A DNA stretch of 64,000 nucleotides from Galbula dea (lineage: Eukaryota > Chordata > Aves > Piciformes > Galbulidae). Of the stretch, positions 10,601 to 23,000 are shown one piece after another; within the stretch, counting starts at the first letter, position 1, and every line of letters starts with the position of its first letter. Both the position numbers and the translations under genes were made by a program. A model generated the notes under the pieces. The model saw only the letters and a program-made list of their open reading frames with translations. It searched no databases and was not told the DNA's origin. The DNA is taken from contig VWZX01001131.1 of assembly GCA_013399015.1 (NCBI GenBank), positions 1,498,812-1,562,811 on the forward strand, in the 5' to 3' direction.

Positions 10601-13600
10601 GGTGACTGCCGGTTAAAGAGAAGCTTTATCACAGTAGAGTTCCTGACATAACAATGTTTACTGTATAGCAAGAACAAATAAATGCTCATGGCATCTGCAG
10701 ATAAATACAGAGAATGTGAACAGTGATGACAGAAGGAGAATATGATATTTATGATAGTTCAGCTAATTAGCATGATAAAATTAGAGACATATGGAATAAA
10801 CTGCAGCATATAGGCTAGTAATTTTTTTTATTCTGACTTATTTTAGTTCAAATGATCTTGAGCCCCTGACTGGCCTAGAATAGGCAAAGTGTGGATGAGA
10901 GTAACAGATGCATCAATTGCTGTGTCAGAAGATGAAAAGGAATGAATAGAAATTTTATTATAGTAGTTCTGTGTGTGTTGATGATAGCTTCAGCATCTAA
11001 CAGATTGTAAGGAGAACATTGTTGTCAGTAGTGGTGCGTGTTCAATTAGATTTGAGTCTGTCAAACTATGGCTGTAGGAGATGTTCAGACACACTGTCTA
11101 AGTCTGCATTTTTCAATTTGTATTGGTGTTTTTTCAGGCAGATGTTGTAAATTAGCTATAAAAATATTAGAGGCAGGCAAAAATCCCTTCTGGTGGTTTG
11201 GAGTGTGATGTGGAATCCACACAGGCTTGCTCACACAGACACTGAAACTGATATGACTCAGCAAAGATCCCAAAGCGACTTGAAATGATTTTCTGCTGCC
11301 ATTTGCCCACTTCTTGGCATGCAGCATCAGCCACACATCTTATTAGCTTCCCAGAAATCTGTGAAGTGTTGAACTCTGATGCTTTCCCTCAGCCACAAAG
11401 AGACGTGAGTGCTTTAACCATTAACCTCCTTTAGCCCAGCCAAATAAATACAGTTTAGTGAATGTAACAGGAGACTTGTCAATATAGAGTTGCAGCATCA
11501 TGGCAGTTACAGGTTAGAAGATTCCTATGATACTTATAAAGTAGTTTAAAGGTATCCAAAATTTTTCACTTTTAAATAAACTTGTCTACTCAACCTGATA
11601 ATTCACCAGTGAGTTATGAAGCATTGCTTATTGAATACATAAAAGTTTGTCTCCAGTTATGATAAAACATGCACACTATTGTAATCAATATTCAAAGTTG
11701 TTATCAAGAGGATTTTAGGTGTATCTGCTGTCAGATAAAAGTACATGAATAACTTTCAACTTCCTCTGTAAGCATAGATACAGGTAATACCATGTAGCTG
11801 CAGAGTAAGTAGTTTTTGCTCCTGTTATCCTGAATGGCTTGTACATACAGGCCTAATAAGCACAGTCCAAATCATGGTCTTCTATTCAGCACCTTCATCA
11901 GTGTGTACATACTGTCAAACAATTGAGTTTGAGCTCTGCAGTGAAGTAACACAGATTTGTTTCCAGGCTTCTACCTTACAGGACATTAGGTGTGTGATAG
12001 CTGGTGATAGTCTGGTTCGAACAATCAGATTCCTCTCCTCTCTGCCCTCACAGTAAATTGCTGACAGGCTTTGCTGATGGTTTCTTTAATGTAGGAGAAA
12101 TGGAAGTATTTTAAAAATCCCTATTCTTAAGAGAAAATAGACAGAAAAACAGGGACTCCATGAGCATAAAGCTACTCTTTGAAAGCACTTTGACTCACCA
12201 TCTGTGGCAGTCCCAGAGGTGTCATAAGAGGCGGACTAGTATGTGTAAGCAGTTTACCTCATCAGAAGCCAAATGGTAGTGACTATTTATTTGCCTTACT
12301 TTCAGAGGAGTGATCAGGATGTTAGTCTCAGCACTTTTATGGTTGTGGGTGGAATGACAGAGCTGCTGCTGTGAGTGAAGCCCAGTAAGTCTATGAAATT
12401 ATTGCTCATCTCTAGAAAGGGCCTCTTAAAGCTTAAGTTTTAAGAAAATTGAGACTTTTATACATGAACACAAGGTAGTTTTAGAGGTTTTTTCTAGCAT
12501 CAGAGGACAGACTATGTTAGGATAGAGATGTAAGTGCAGACTAGCAGAGTGCAAAATGGTTTTGTCTTCATAATTGAGGCCTGTGGGCTAGGAGAAGGGA
12601 AATAGTGGTAGTGCTGCTTACTAAATGTGGCACACCCAAGGATATTAGTCTATCTTTCTCTTCAAAATTTGCTTGTATTATGACACTCCTTCCAGATCTC
12701 CTTAACAGATGCCCAGACTGTATATAGTGCCAGTGCAAAACTGGAGCTATTCTTGGACCTAATCAGGTTGCTTTGTTGACAGGATGAGCATTACCTGTGC
12801 TTTGATTCTACAGTGGGGAGCATTTGCCCAGCTCCCTGCTAAACACCAGTGTTGCTGTATCAAGTCCTAAAAAGACCATGAAATCCACTCGTTTTGGTTA
12901 GCAATACCATTCTTCCATACAGACTTCAATGTTTAACTTTGTGGGGCAGCTGCTAGGCCATTATAGGCCATAGGCTATAACTTTTTGCTACACCCCCAAT
13001 CAAGGCTATGTTTGTTAAAGATCTAATTTAATATCCTAAATGCTGCTATTGGCAAGTAGTCCCAGAATTGAAATGTACTCTTTTTTATAACTACATTTTT
13101 TCTGTCTCTTTTTTATTTTTTTTTAGGGAGGTACTTAGTCTGCATCTCTTAGATACTGATATTTCTGCTGAGCTTCTTTATCTTGCAAACATGTCATCAA
13201 CTGCAATGACTTTTTAGGTGTATCATAGATATAGGTGTGTGTTATATATGGTTGTAAGATTTACTTTGTCAGCCTAGGAACTACAATATTTTGGGGTTTG
13301 TTTTCTTCTGAATAGAGTAGTATCTCTTTCTTGTGATTACTTGCTGTCTGTATGGTGTGCACATAAGTTTTCAGTCCTCTTCAAAGGGACTACCTTTGCA
13401 CACACTGCATGTCAAGAGATATAGGGAGAAGTGGAGGTTGATGAGTTATACAAGATGCAATAACATTTCTTTCTAGCTCTTGGTTTGGTGGCTTCCAAGT
13501 CTATCCAGATAATCTATGGTTAACAAAACTTGTAAATATGCTAAGACTGGAGGTACCATTTTTGAGATTTGGAGCCAATACTCAGCCTAGGATGGCTGGA

Positions 13601-15017
13601 GGCAGTAGCACACACAACTTCTTAATTAGTCTTCCCAGTTAATTTTTACATAATTGCTTAACAACAATGATATGCTTGCTATAAAATAAAGATCTGAAGT
13701 GTTTATTAGATAAAAAGAAATGCACTGAGGATATAGCTACATTAGCAAGTCTGGAAACAACTGAAAGTACAGAGGACTGTTGCATATTATGGTGGTTTTC
13801 TTTAGAAACAAAATAGCTAGAAATTTTCTTAAAACATTGCCTAAGTTCAGTGGAGACTGAAATACCAGAAGGTGTCTGCAAGAGACATTTTGGGGTAATA
13901 CATTTGTGTTAGATTTCTGTGGTTGCATGAAACTGGAAACAAAGTCTAGTGGCTTTTCTAATTGATTGGAACCAGAAGTGCCAATATGTTAACAGGACTA
14001 TTTCTTCTTATCCCACAAACAGGCTGTTTCAAAGAGTGTTTATCAGTATGAAAATGGCTATCTATGCACATATATGCAAGTTCTGCATGCCAGAGCTAAA
14101 TGACTTAGCTATTTCTGTCTCTAGATGCCTGCTTCTGATACCACAGCTCACTTTCAAAAAATACAAAAATAAGGTTTGGATTATTCTGTAATGTATTCAG
14201 TTCAGTGAAAGGTAAGCTGCAGGCAAGATCTGCATCCATGAAGACTGCATGAACTGTTTGTTTCTCTCCATTTTTAAACAAACTCCCTCATTATCAAAGG
14301 TGCCAATTCAGAAAACAATAGGAATCAGTATAAAGTTAAGCATTTTAAATCGCATTAGCTCCATTAAATCTCATCTAGGCTTTTAAAATGATTTGCTGAA
14401 TAGGAGACATAGTTCTCAGCTACATTAGGATTAATATGCTTTGACTCTTAGCCTTTCTAAGCAGTTAATCCTGTGCAAAATCCACCTTCACTCTTCCAGC
14501 TTTTTTTTTTTAGCTTGTTTATAGAAGCAGATTTTTTTTTCTAATTAATTTGTGCATCTAAAAATATTGGGATATCTGCTTGGCTGTCACAGGTATAACT
14601 TTACTGCTGAGGTTTGGTTATGTGCCAAGGGTAATGGGAAACATGTAACCATTCTACAGTGTTTTAAAGTTAGAGCTTAGTACCTTTGAATATACCCACC
14701 TACAGAGGAGTTTATACCTAGCTGTTGCTTTTGCATCTTTTACTACATTTTCTTTTTATCTCATTTTTTCAGAAGTAGTTAAGACAAATATATGTACAAG
14801 TGAAAGAGAAGAAACCTGTTTGCTAGTCACAGAAATTCTAATGTAAATACAGTTGTGGCCTCTGAGAAGAATATACAGAACAGCATGAACATACAAGTTG
14901 TTTATGACAGGTATTTTTTTGTTTGTTTTATTCTCTCACTCTTGACTTCATCATGTGGCATTTAAAACTTGTGGCCTACTTGGTGTTGTGGGTCAAAAAG
15001 AATAAACCCATTAGGTT
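7667..15017. other. AT-rich unique DNA with exon-like segments only
   Basis: No gene can be named. An AATAAA lies at about 7675, just after the hairpin. Two splice-bounded segments are noted separately: 9435 onward (acceptor CTTTGCCTTTCAG) and 12306-12370 (acceptor TTGCCTTACTTTCAG, donor GTGAGT). The remaining open frames are short, overlap one another and lack protein-like features. Confidence 0.45.
12306..12370 (+). other. exon-like segment, strong splice signals
   Basis: A very good acceptor (TTTGCCTTACTTTCAG, ending at 12305) and an ideal donor (GTGAGTGAAG, from 12371) enclose 65 bases. Only the phase-0 frame is open (RSDQDVSLSTFMVVGGMTEL); the other two are stopped. It exits in phase 2, which happens to fit the segment at 43268-43491. 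I do not recognise the peptide. It is as likely to be a pseudo-exon as a real exon. Confidence 0.18.
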
Positions 15018-15317
15018 TGGGACTTTTCAGGGTGTCAGGTAGTGATAGGACTAGGGGGAGTGGATGCAAACTAAAGGAGGGGAGATTTCGATTGGATATT
15101 AGGAGGAAGTTCTTCACTGTTAGGGTGGGGAGACACTGGAACAGGTTACCCGGAGAGGTTGTGGAAGTCCCATCCCTGGAATCTTTTAAGGCCAGGCTGG
15201 CTGGGGCTCAGGGCAATCTGGTCTAGTGGGAGGTGTCCCTAGCAGGAAGGGGGTTGGAACCAGATGATCTTTAAGGTCCCTTCCAACTCTGACAATTCTA
15301 TGATTTTGTGATTCTAG
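15018..15317 (+). mobile_element. CR1 LINE 3' end, plus strand
   Basis: The sequence matches the typical avian CR1 3' region: a GATAGGACTAGGGGGAGTGG block, GATTGGATATTAGGAGGAAG, the motif coding for the end of the second CR1 protein (GRHWNRLPGEVVEVPSLESF), then GAACCAGATGATCTTTAAGG and a slightly degenerate ATTCTATGATT tail at about 15295-15317. The protein C-terminus remains readable in one frame, but everything upstream is missing, so the copy is dead. The left boundary is uncertain by some tens of bases. Confidence 0.92.
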
Positions 15318-18300
15318 GTTAAAGTCTAACATGGTCACTTTTGGGAATAAGCACTAAGACTAAAACTGATAACTCCAGTAGTGACAAGCTCTTTAACAAT
15401 ATTGATATTTTACTTGATACTGGTAGGATTGAAGGCTAACACACAACAGTGACTTGGCAAACTTCTCTAGATGTTTCTGTACAGGGACTTTGTACAGGCA
15501 CAGGTGGCTCCTCTCTGTTGATAACAGTTTAGGTCAGCCTCCCTTTTTGCAGATTCACAGAACATTTCTTATGGCTGTGCAGCTATCTGGCTAGCTAACT
15601 TTCATTTGCTGGCTCTTCTTCCTTATCTTTCTGTGACCCCCTGGAAGCAGTCCAGAGACATCTTGAATTCCAGGAGTTCCTGCAGTTCTGTGGCTCACCA
15701 GCTGAAAATTGTTCTAAGCTCTAGGCCTATTCACAAAACAGCTTTAAAAAACTGACAGAAAGATTAACTTATCTCTAAACTTAATGTCTCATATGTGCAT
15801 AGACACATTCACTTTTGTTTTCAGTATAAAATGTTAACTGAAGGAAGTTCAGTTAATTCTTTAGCTAGTTGAAATATGAAGAGGAAAAATCTATGAACAT
15901 TTTCCAGTTCATTTTTCCTTCATTTTAATCTGCATTTAAAATTAATAGATTTTAAGAAGGGGGTTTACCTTTTTAAATAAGCTGAAATAAAATACAGCTA
16001 ACATAAATTAAACCACTTCGTTAGCTACAGACTTGAGCTTTTGTCTTGACCTTTGAGAGATTTGAACCATCATCTTCCAATACATTTTGAAGTGACCCAG
16101 ACAACAATAAAACTGCATAGAGCTCTGAAAATCACATTCCATGCTTGCCCACCTAGTGTTGTTGGCCAGAATAGCTATTCAGGGTAATTGTGCATGTGTG
16201 TGCTGTCTTCCAAAATAAATCAATAATTTTGTGGAGTAGAAATGTCCCAGTGGGGAGTCATTCCAGGCTTACACCATCAAAACCATTCCAGAATAGCTGC
16301 ACAATTCACTTTTCCCATGCAGTGCTGCAGTGGTGTCCATGTTTTGTTGGCATGTCTGATTAAAAGCTTCTGCTTGCTCATATAAACCAGATTACAAAGA
16401 AGAGAGATATTAATGGAAACTCCCAGTTGCTTTATGCTAACAACAAATATTTGTTCAGAGGCTAGGTCACTTAAAACCAGTGACCTTCTGAAGAGATGTT
16501 TCTCTCAGTCTCCACTGTTACATACAGTGACAGAGGTTTTGTTCCTAGCATGTATCAATTATGTATCTCAGGTTGCAAGTTCAGTAAGCAAAAGGTGACC
16601 TTGCACAAACTACACTGACAGTGTGATTTGAGCAAAAGTCTGCCTAAAGCTAAAAATATTATCTCACATTATAAAATCTCCAGGTATTTCCACAATGTAT
16701 AATGTCAGTAGATGTATTGTGGTTTTTAAAGTGTTCTAGAAAAACAGGAGGGTGTCCCAATATAGAAGCTGCAGAAAGCAGCAGGTATAGCTTATGGCAC
16801 AAACTCATGACAGTGATGTTAAAATTAGAGGCTGCTGAAGACCTAGAAAGTAATTAAGAATGTAGTTAGAATCCTTGAACATAAGAACTACTCACTTGAA
16901 GACAGACTAACATATGTAGCTTAACTTCCATTTTGGAGCAATGGTGGCCAGTCACAAATGCTTGGGGTAAAGACAGTAAGAATAAGCAAACAGCTAACAA
17001 TATCCTCTTGTTAATCCTCGGAGCTAGTCAGCCATCATGTTCAAAACAAGCTGGAAATTCAGATGACCCTTGCAGCAGTGTGCTAGAGCATTCTAAATAG
17101 TTTACCAGTGTTGCTCCATTCAGATGATAAGTCAGGGTATGATGTGCCAGTACAAACAGAGTCATCACATATCGGATTTGGAAATTAATTCAGAAAGCCA
17201 GTGTGTCAAGGCCAAAGGGAACCCAGTAATAACCTGGCTATTCAAGGTCAAAACCCAGGAAAATAATGACTGTGTTGTTCAGGCCGAGTTCTGGAATGAC
17301 ATGGGTTGGTCTGGGGATGTATTTAGCTGAGTGTTGGGATTAGATTTTCTGTCAGTTTGCATCTTGTTGTTGTTTGACATAATAAAAAGAATGTGTAAGA
17401 TCTGACTGAGGCAGTCTCAGGACAATAGCCACAAAGGAGAACTCTGTGGATTCCAAGATGTTTAATAATTTTGTGCTTCAGCTTTTCCCTGATACATACC
17501 TGATAGGCATACATACAGAGGTATTTTCAGAGTCTTTGTCCTTTGTGCATTCTCTTTCTGCATAAAATATGATTGCCTTGAGATCTCTGTGCTTTCTCAA
17601 ATCCAGCTGCAGCAGCCCCGTTGATGCAAAAGGTATTCATCTTGGGAGAAAGATATGTGTGGAGACACTGTGATCATAATGATGTTGTTTCCATTAGGAC
17701 AAAGAATAAAGAGACATTTTATTAGTAATTCTTAAGAAGTTCAGGAACTCCTCAGATTTCTGAAACTCTTAATAATGAAGGAGAAATCTTTTATGTATCA
17801 ATGCAGCATGCCTATTGTTCACCTTCTCTGTAAGGGGCCTTGTCACAAAATAATCACAGCTGACATGAGAACAGTGGTTCAGCCTAAAACCAGAATTCCA
17901 TCACTGTGGTAAAAACAAAAAAGCTCCCATTCTCAGGCTATGCCTTTAGCTTGGTAACCACAAGGAGTGGAGAGATGTATTATTGTTGAAGTGGGAGATA
18001 TCAAGATTCCAGCAAGTAGCTGCTCATCTACGGTATGCTTACCCTGTGTGGATCAAATTGATTTCTCTGTTTTACTTACTTGATGTAAGAGTCACATAGA
18101 CAATGGATCTACAGTTAGCAAAGAGGGTATGTACACACTGGGAGTGGTATTTAGGGGTTCTGGTAGTACCTTTCCAGAAGGCAAGGTGTCACCAACAGTG
18201 GCATGTTTACTGTATTTCAGAGAAATAGCTACTTAGCATGATCTTAAACTCTGATTTGGGAAAGAAAAAATACAGTCTGGAATACATCTCTAGAAAGTTG

Positions 18301-19982
18301 TCAATTCTAGTCTTCTTTTAGCCATATAGGTATCTTTTTCATATATTATTGATTAGATTAGGTTGGTCTGCAATCTGGATGAGCCGCTGCGGAAGCTTTT
18401 TCAGTCTGACAGCAAAATCATTGTTAACTATCACAGTTGCTACCTTTACTAACGGAAAGAGTAGGAAGATAAAGTATCAGCTGGTGGTAGAGGCTAGCAT
18501 TTTGGAGCTTACCAAAGCCTGTGGCTGCCTATCCTCTCCCATTTGTGGGAGATTAATGATTAAAACAAAAAATAAATCACTGAGGTAGAAGACTGCTCAC
18601 AGATTTTGCTGAGAGTTAACGTGTTACTTGCAGTTCTCCATCAGAAGTTTAGTTCTGGAAAGAAAAATACAGCTCTATTCCACAGACTGCAGGAAGGCAA
18701 TCTGTGACACTATCAACCAGAGCATGAGGCTACAGCAAGCTCCCTAATAGGTAGCTGGGAGTAGTATTTCAGTAACACCAGATGCAGTTTGACAAGGTGG
18801 AGCAAACAGCACCAATATAACTATCTGGCTGACTTAAGTAATAGAGGCCAAACATTCAAAGGACCCAAAACTGCATTATGTGTGGTATTACAGTATTACC
18901 AATTACAAGATTTTCTTGTTCCAAGCAGCATTACAGGATAGCAAAGCTGGATTTTCTCCTAGTATGGAAGAAGAATTAAGATTTCAGAACCTGTTTTATA
19001 TAGCAGTGTTGGCAAGTTTTTTAGGCATTACACCTTTGGAAGATTTAGGACAAAAATGGAAAGTGCTTCTTTCCGGCAATAGGGAAAATACTTTCAATAT
19101 TGAGCTTTTATTCTGAAACCAGGTACAAACTGGAACATTAAGAACAGCTCATAGTTTGTGCTGTGCAGGCTTCTTTTAACAGAGAGAGATCTTTCTTCTG
19201 TGTCTATATAGCTCTGTGTCTCTACAGCTCTTCCCTGTGGGCGCTCTGACCAACTCCACATTGCTGCTCACGCCACCACAGGCTGCTCACAGCTGAAACT
19301 TGGCTGTAGGTTGTTGGGTTTTTTGAGCTGGCATATCTGCAGCTGCTAAATATATGCTGACTGGCTATGCTGCTCCATGGCTCCTACTTGCCATCAGTCT
19401 CCATGTAGTCTTTGCTTGCCTGACTGCCAAAAGCCCTTGACCTTTGTTACTGGCCATATTTCCTTGTCTCTTGGCTTGTAAGACAAGCAGGGGTATACAT
19501 ACAGGTTTCACTAGTGGGAAAAATACTTCAAGAGTGAGTGGCAGAAAATTATGAACAGCACTTTGAAGAAATCCAAGAGACTACAAAGTATGGCCAGTAA
19601 AAAAGGTGGAAGTACAGAACAGAAGGTGGAGGAATGCATTTGTGTTGTGGACAATATCAACTATGAATCTTAATTGTCTGTAGGGTTTAATAATCTAGGA
19701 TTCACCTGAATATGTAGGCACCTTTCACTGCTGTTAGCTCAGGCCCTGGCTTGTTTGGAGAATTGTCATCTGAAAATATTATGTATGCCAGCAATTATAC
19801 CAAACTGTTCTGTCAGTAGAGTGGATCAAGTAGTCAAAATGATGCACCATTTACAAAGTGCTTAGTTCTCATTTGCTTACTACAGCATATGAATAAACAT
19901 CAAGCCGTGGTCTACACTGAAGAAAAACTTTCCCACAAATTCTTAAGAGTTCTAACCTATATTTGGGAAAGCCATTTCAAAA

Positions 19983-20000
19983 GTGGTGGTGGTGGTGGTG
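19983..20000. repeat. (GTG)6 trinucleotide microsatellite
   Basis: Six uninterrupted copies of GTG. Simple repeats of this kind are often length-polymorphic. No gene is visible around it. Confidence 0.95.
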
Positions 20001-23000
20001 TGTATTTTCAGCTCTGGGAACACACTGCACTTGCTAAGTGTCTATCGGGTTAGGAGACCTTTCTTGGCTCGATTTGTTTCCATTTCAGGATCCTCATGTC
20101 TCTCAGACTTTGCTAACGAAAGGGTTTCCTTCCAGCAGCACTGTGGGAAAAACACAACACCATTTGAATATTGTCTGTATGACAGCTTCCTCAGGCTCTA
20201 CAGCTGACAGCTATACTGATTGAGAGCTACAGGTTCAAAACATCTCACAGGAGGCGAGGCCCTGCTGACTTTAATAGACATTACTCACATGATGACTACA
20301 AAATTAACAGTTGTTTTTCCCATATGAAGGCTTGTTTGAGAAAACAGGTCTTCAGGAAGACTTGTTTTAATACAAACCAGTATTGGATTTTTTTAAGAAG
20401 AACCTACTCAGTTCACACTACTACAAAGTCAGAATCATCCGTTTAAGGATTTGGGGGTTTTTTTGTCACTAGAACTGAGGTAGATTAGCAAAACAAAAGC
20501 ATTGGTAGCTCAAGGTCCTTTCTGCCTGTTGTAGCTTTTAAACAAACCCGTTTCAGACTTTTCCTTTTGCACCTTTTTCCCTAGACTGATTAGCGAATGT
20601 TTGTTGTCTGTAGTTTTGTAATTTCCACTTCTTGGAAGATATGTAAATTAAGGAAACTTTATTATCTCTTAGCTTTGTATTTCCCTGAAAAAAGCAAAAG
20701 GTTTACTGTTAAGGTTATGTGTGAAAAGTCACCTTCTCATATGTAAAGAGCTCAGCCTTCTGTCTTTGTTTTGATGTGGGTGTGGATTAAGCGTTTAACA
20801 AAAAGTGTTGGTAAAGTTCACACTACTTCATGCTTTCCTGAAGACTTGCTTAAATACAAGCTTTCTAAAATAAAACCTAATTCAAGTCTTCTCAATAAGC
20901 ACACATATTTTAGTTCTTCCCTTAGCTCATCAATACTCACCTGGGAACCTCTGCTCCATTTAAACACTCTACACCAGAACCTTCCCAGAGAAACCTGGGC
21001 TTCCATTTCTTTCACAGCCAGATTAAAGTTACTTCCTACATCTGCATGGTTATATCATTCACACATAACATACATAAGTAGACCATCACTATTTGTAATT
21101 TGGTCATTTTTGGGGGGGGCCCAAGGAAGGTTTTCTTTTCCAACACGAGCTCTGCCACTGATTTAATGAATAATTGTGGGCAAATCATTTGGTCTTTCAG
21201 CTTCATATGCTGCATTTATAAATAGGAATGATCTATATGAGGTTAGGTGTGAGTCTTAATTAATTTAGGAAGGCAGGCATAATTCTCATGTTAAAAAATG
21301 TTTGATAGCTATTAGAGGCAAAAATCATTATGGACTATGAACTTTTTAAAATATCAGTGGGTTTAGACTTGGGAATACCTTCTGAACTATAACAGTAAGG
21401 AGCTGACAATTTTGCTGTGGGTTTTTTTCTCTTTAATAGGAAGGAGAATGAAGCTTGTCTTACACTTTTGATATTAATGTGACTGATGTCTTGTAGTATG
21501 GTACCAGTGACTCACAGAATAAGAGTAGCAAAGTGTCACTCTGTGAGGATAACTTTCTGCAGAATGCAAAGGAATTTTGTGATTTCTAGCAATGTTAATG
21601 GCAGTCATAGGGTGAAAAATAATGCACATAGGGCTGGAAAAATAGGGGCATATACTGTTCATTTTGACTTACAAAGATTTTTAAAAAGTTAATAGCCATT
21701 ATTTCTAACAAGAATTATATCCTTTGCATTATTCTTTGCATTAAAAATAGATTTGTAGGGGAAATAGGAATAGGCTGTTCAGGTTTTTCACGCTCACCAG
21801 GCTAAGCCTATCTGCCTAATTGCATACCACAGCATCCAAATTGTAGAATTGTTCAAAAAAACCCCAAACAAACAACCAACAAACTTCTCATTTTAACTAG
21901 CTTATCCTGTGGAGTTTAAAATGTATCTTTGTAGAGCCTAGTAAAGCAAACACTTCAACCCTTTAGTAGTTATCATGAGTAATTAACTGTTAATAGTCTT
22001 TTCAGGAAACGTGTGACACTTTGTTAATGTTCTACAAGAACACAAATATAACCAAGGGAGAAGTTTGTTGTGAGCATCACAAACATAGCTGACACAGAAG
22101 TAATGGGGTAGATTGTAATAGGACAGAACAGAAAGGAAGGTTAATTACTAATACATTTCATGACATTCACCTTTATAGTTAAAAATCTTGTGGCAGCCCC
22201 TCTCCTCCAACCTGTGAAGGAATATGGGGGGTTGACTTTACATTTAAATTTAAATGAATTTTAGATATAGTGAGTTTGTATTAAACATGTGTTCAGTTAA
22301 AATGAAGGAGCATTTCTCTTGAGTTTCCAGAAGTGCTTGCATTTATCACGTGGATGTTTTCTGTTTGACTTACCTGGCACAGAGTTATTTTGCTAGCTCA
22401 GTGAGAACACTTTAGTAACTGAAAAGTATTATTCCCATATTGGTTTTCTGGTACTGACTGTGGCCTTTTTTAGAGGATATTCTTCTGCCAAGAAGAGGAA
22501 AAGGATTATGACAATGATACAAATCTCATGGACAGCTTTTAAGTGCCAGGCCACTGTCTCACTAAGGATAACACTGCATATTCCCAGCAGGCCACTGGTC
22601 CTGTGTGTATTTCAGTCTTGCACTTCTGTTGGGTGAGGGTAGCACCTCCCAGGGGAGGTCTGCCTAATATTTGAAGAAGCTTTGAAGAGGAGGAGAAAAA
22701 TAATATGCATATCCTAGGAGAGGGGAAAAGAGGGAAATTGAGCTAACTGGAGAGCGTATGACCGTAGATAGCATGGTAAGTTGAAACTGGGGAGTAACGT
22801 GGTTCATGGAAAAAGCCTTTGCTTTCAAGTGTCTAGAGTGAGAGAAAATCGTGACAAACATAAAATAGGATGTTAAAATGGTAAATACGAAGCTGTGTTG
22901 TTGCACTGGAATGGAAAGGAGTGGATCCCCCAACAAGGATGCAGGAAGGCCACAAATACTCTGTCCAGCCTTTGTCTTTTCCCTCCTCATTTTCTCTCTC

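Noticed and set aside
11960..12035. GGTTCGAAC resembling a tRNA B box near 12,015
   Set aside because: No matching A box, no cloverleaf arms and no terminator-like T run at the right spacing.
20771..21166. 131-codon plus-strand open frame
   Set aside because: No recognisable motif, shadowed by a minus-strand open frame, and runs into a G-run. Chance frame.
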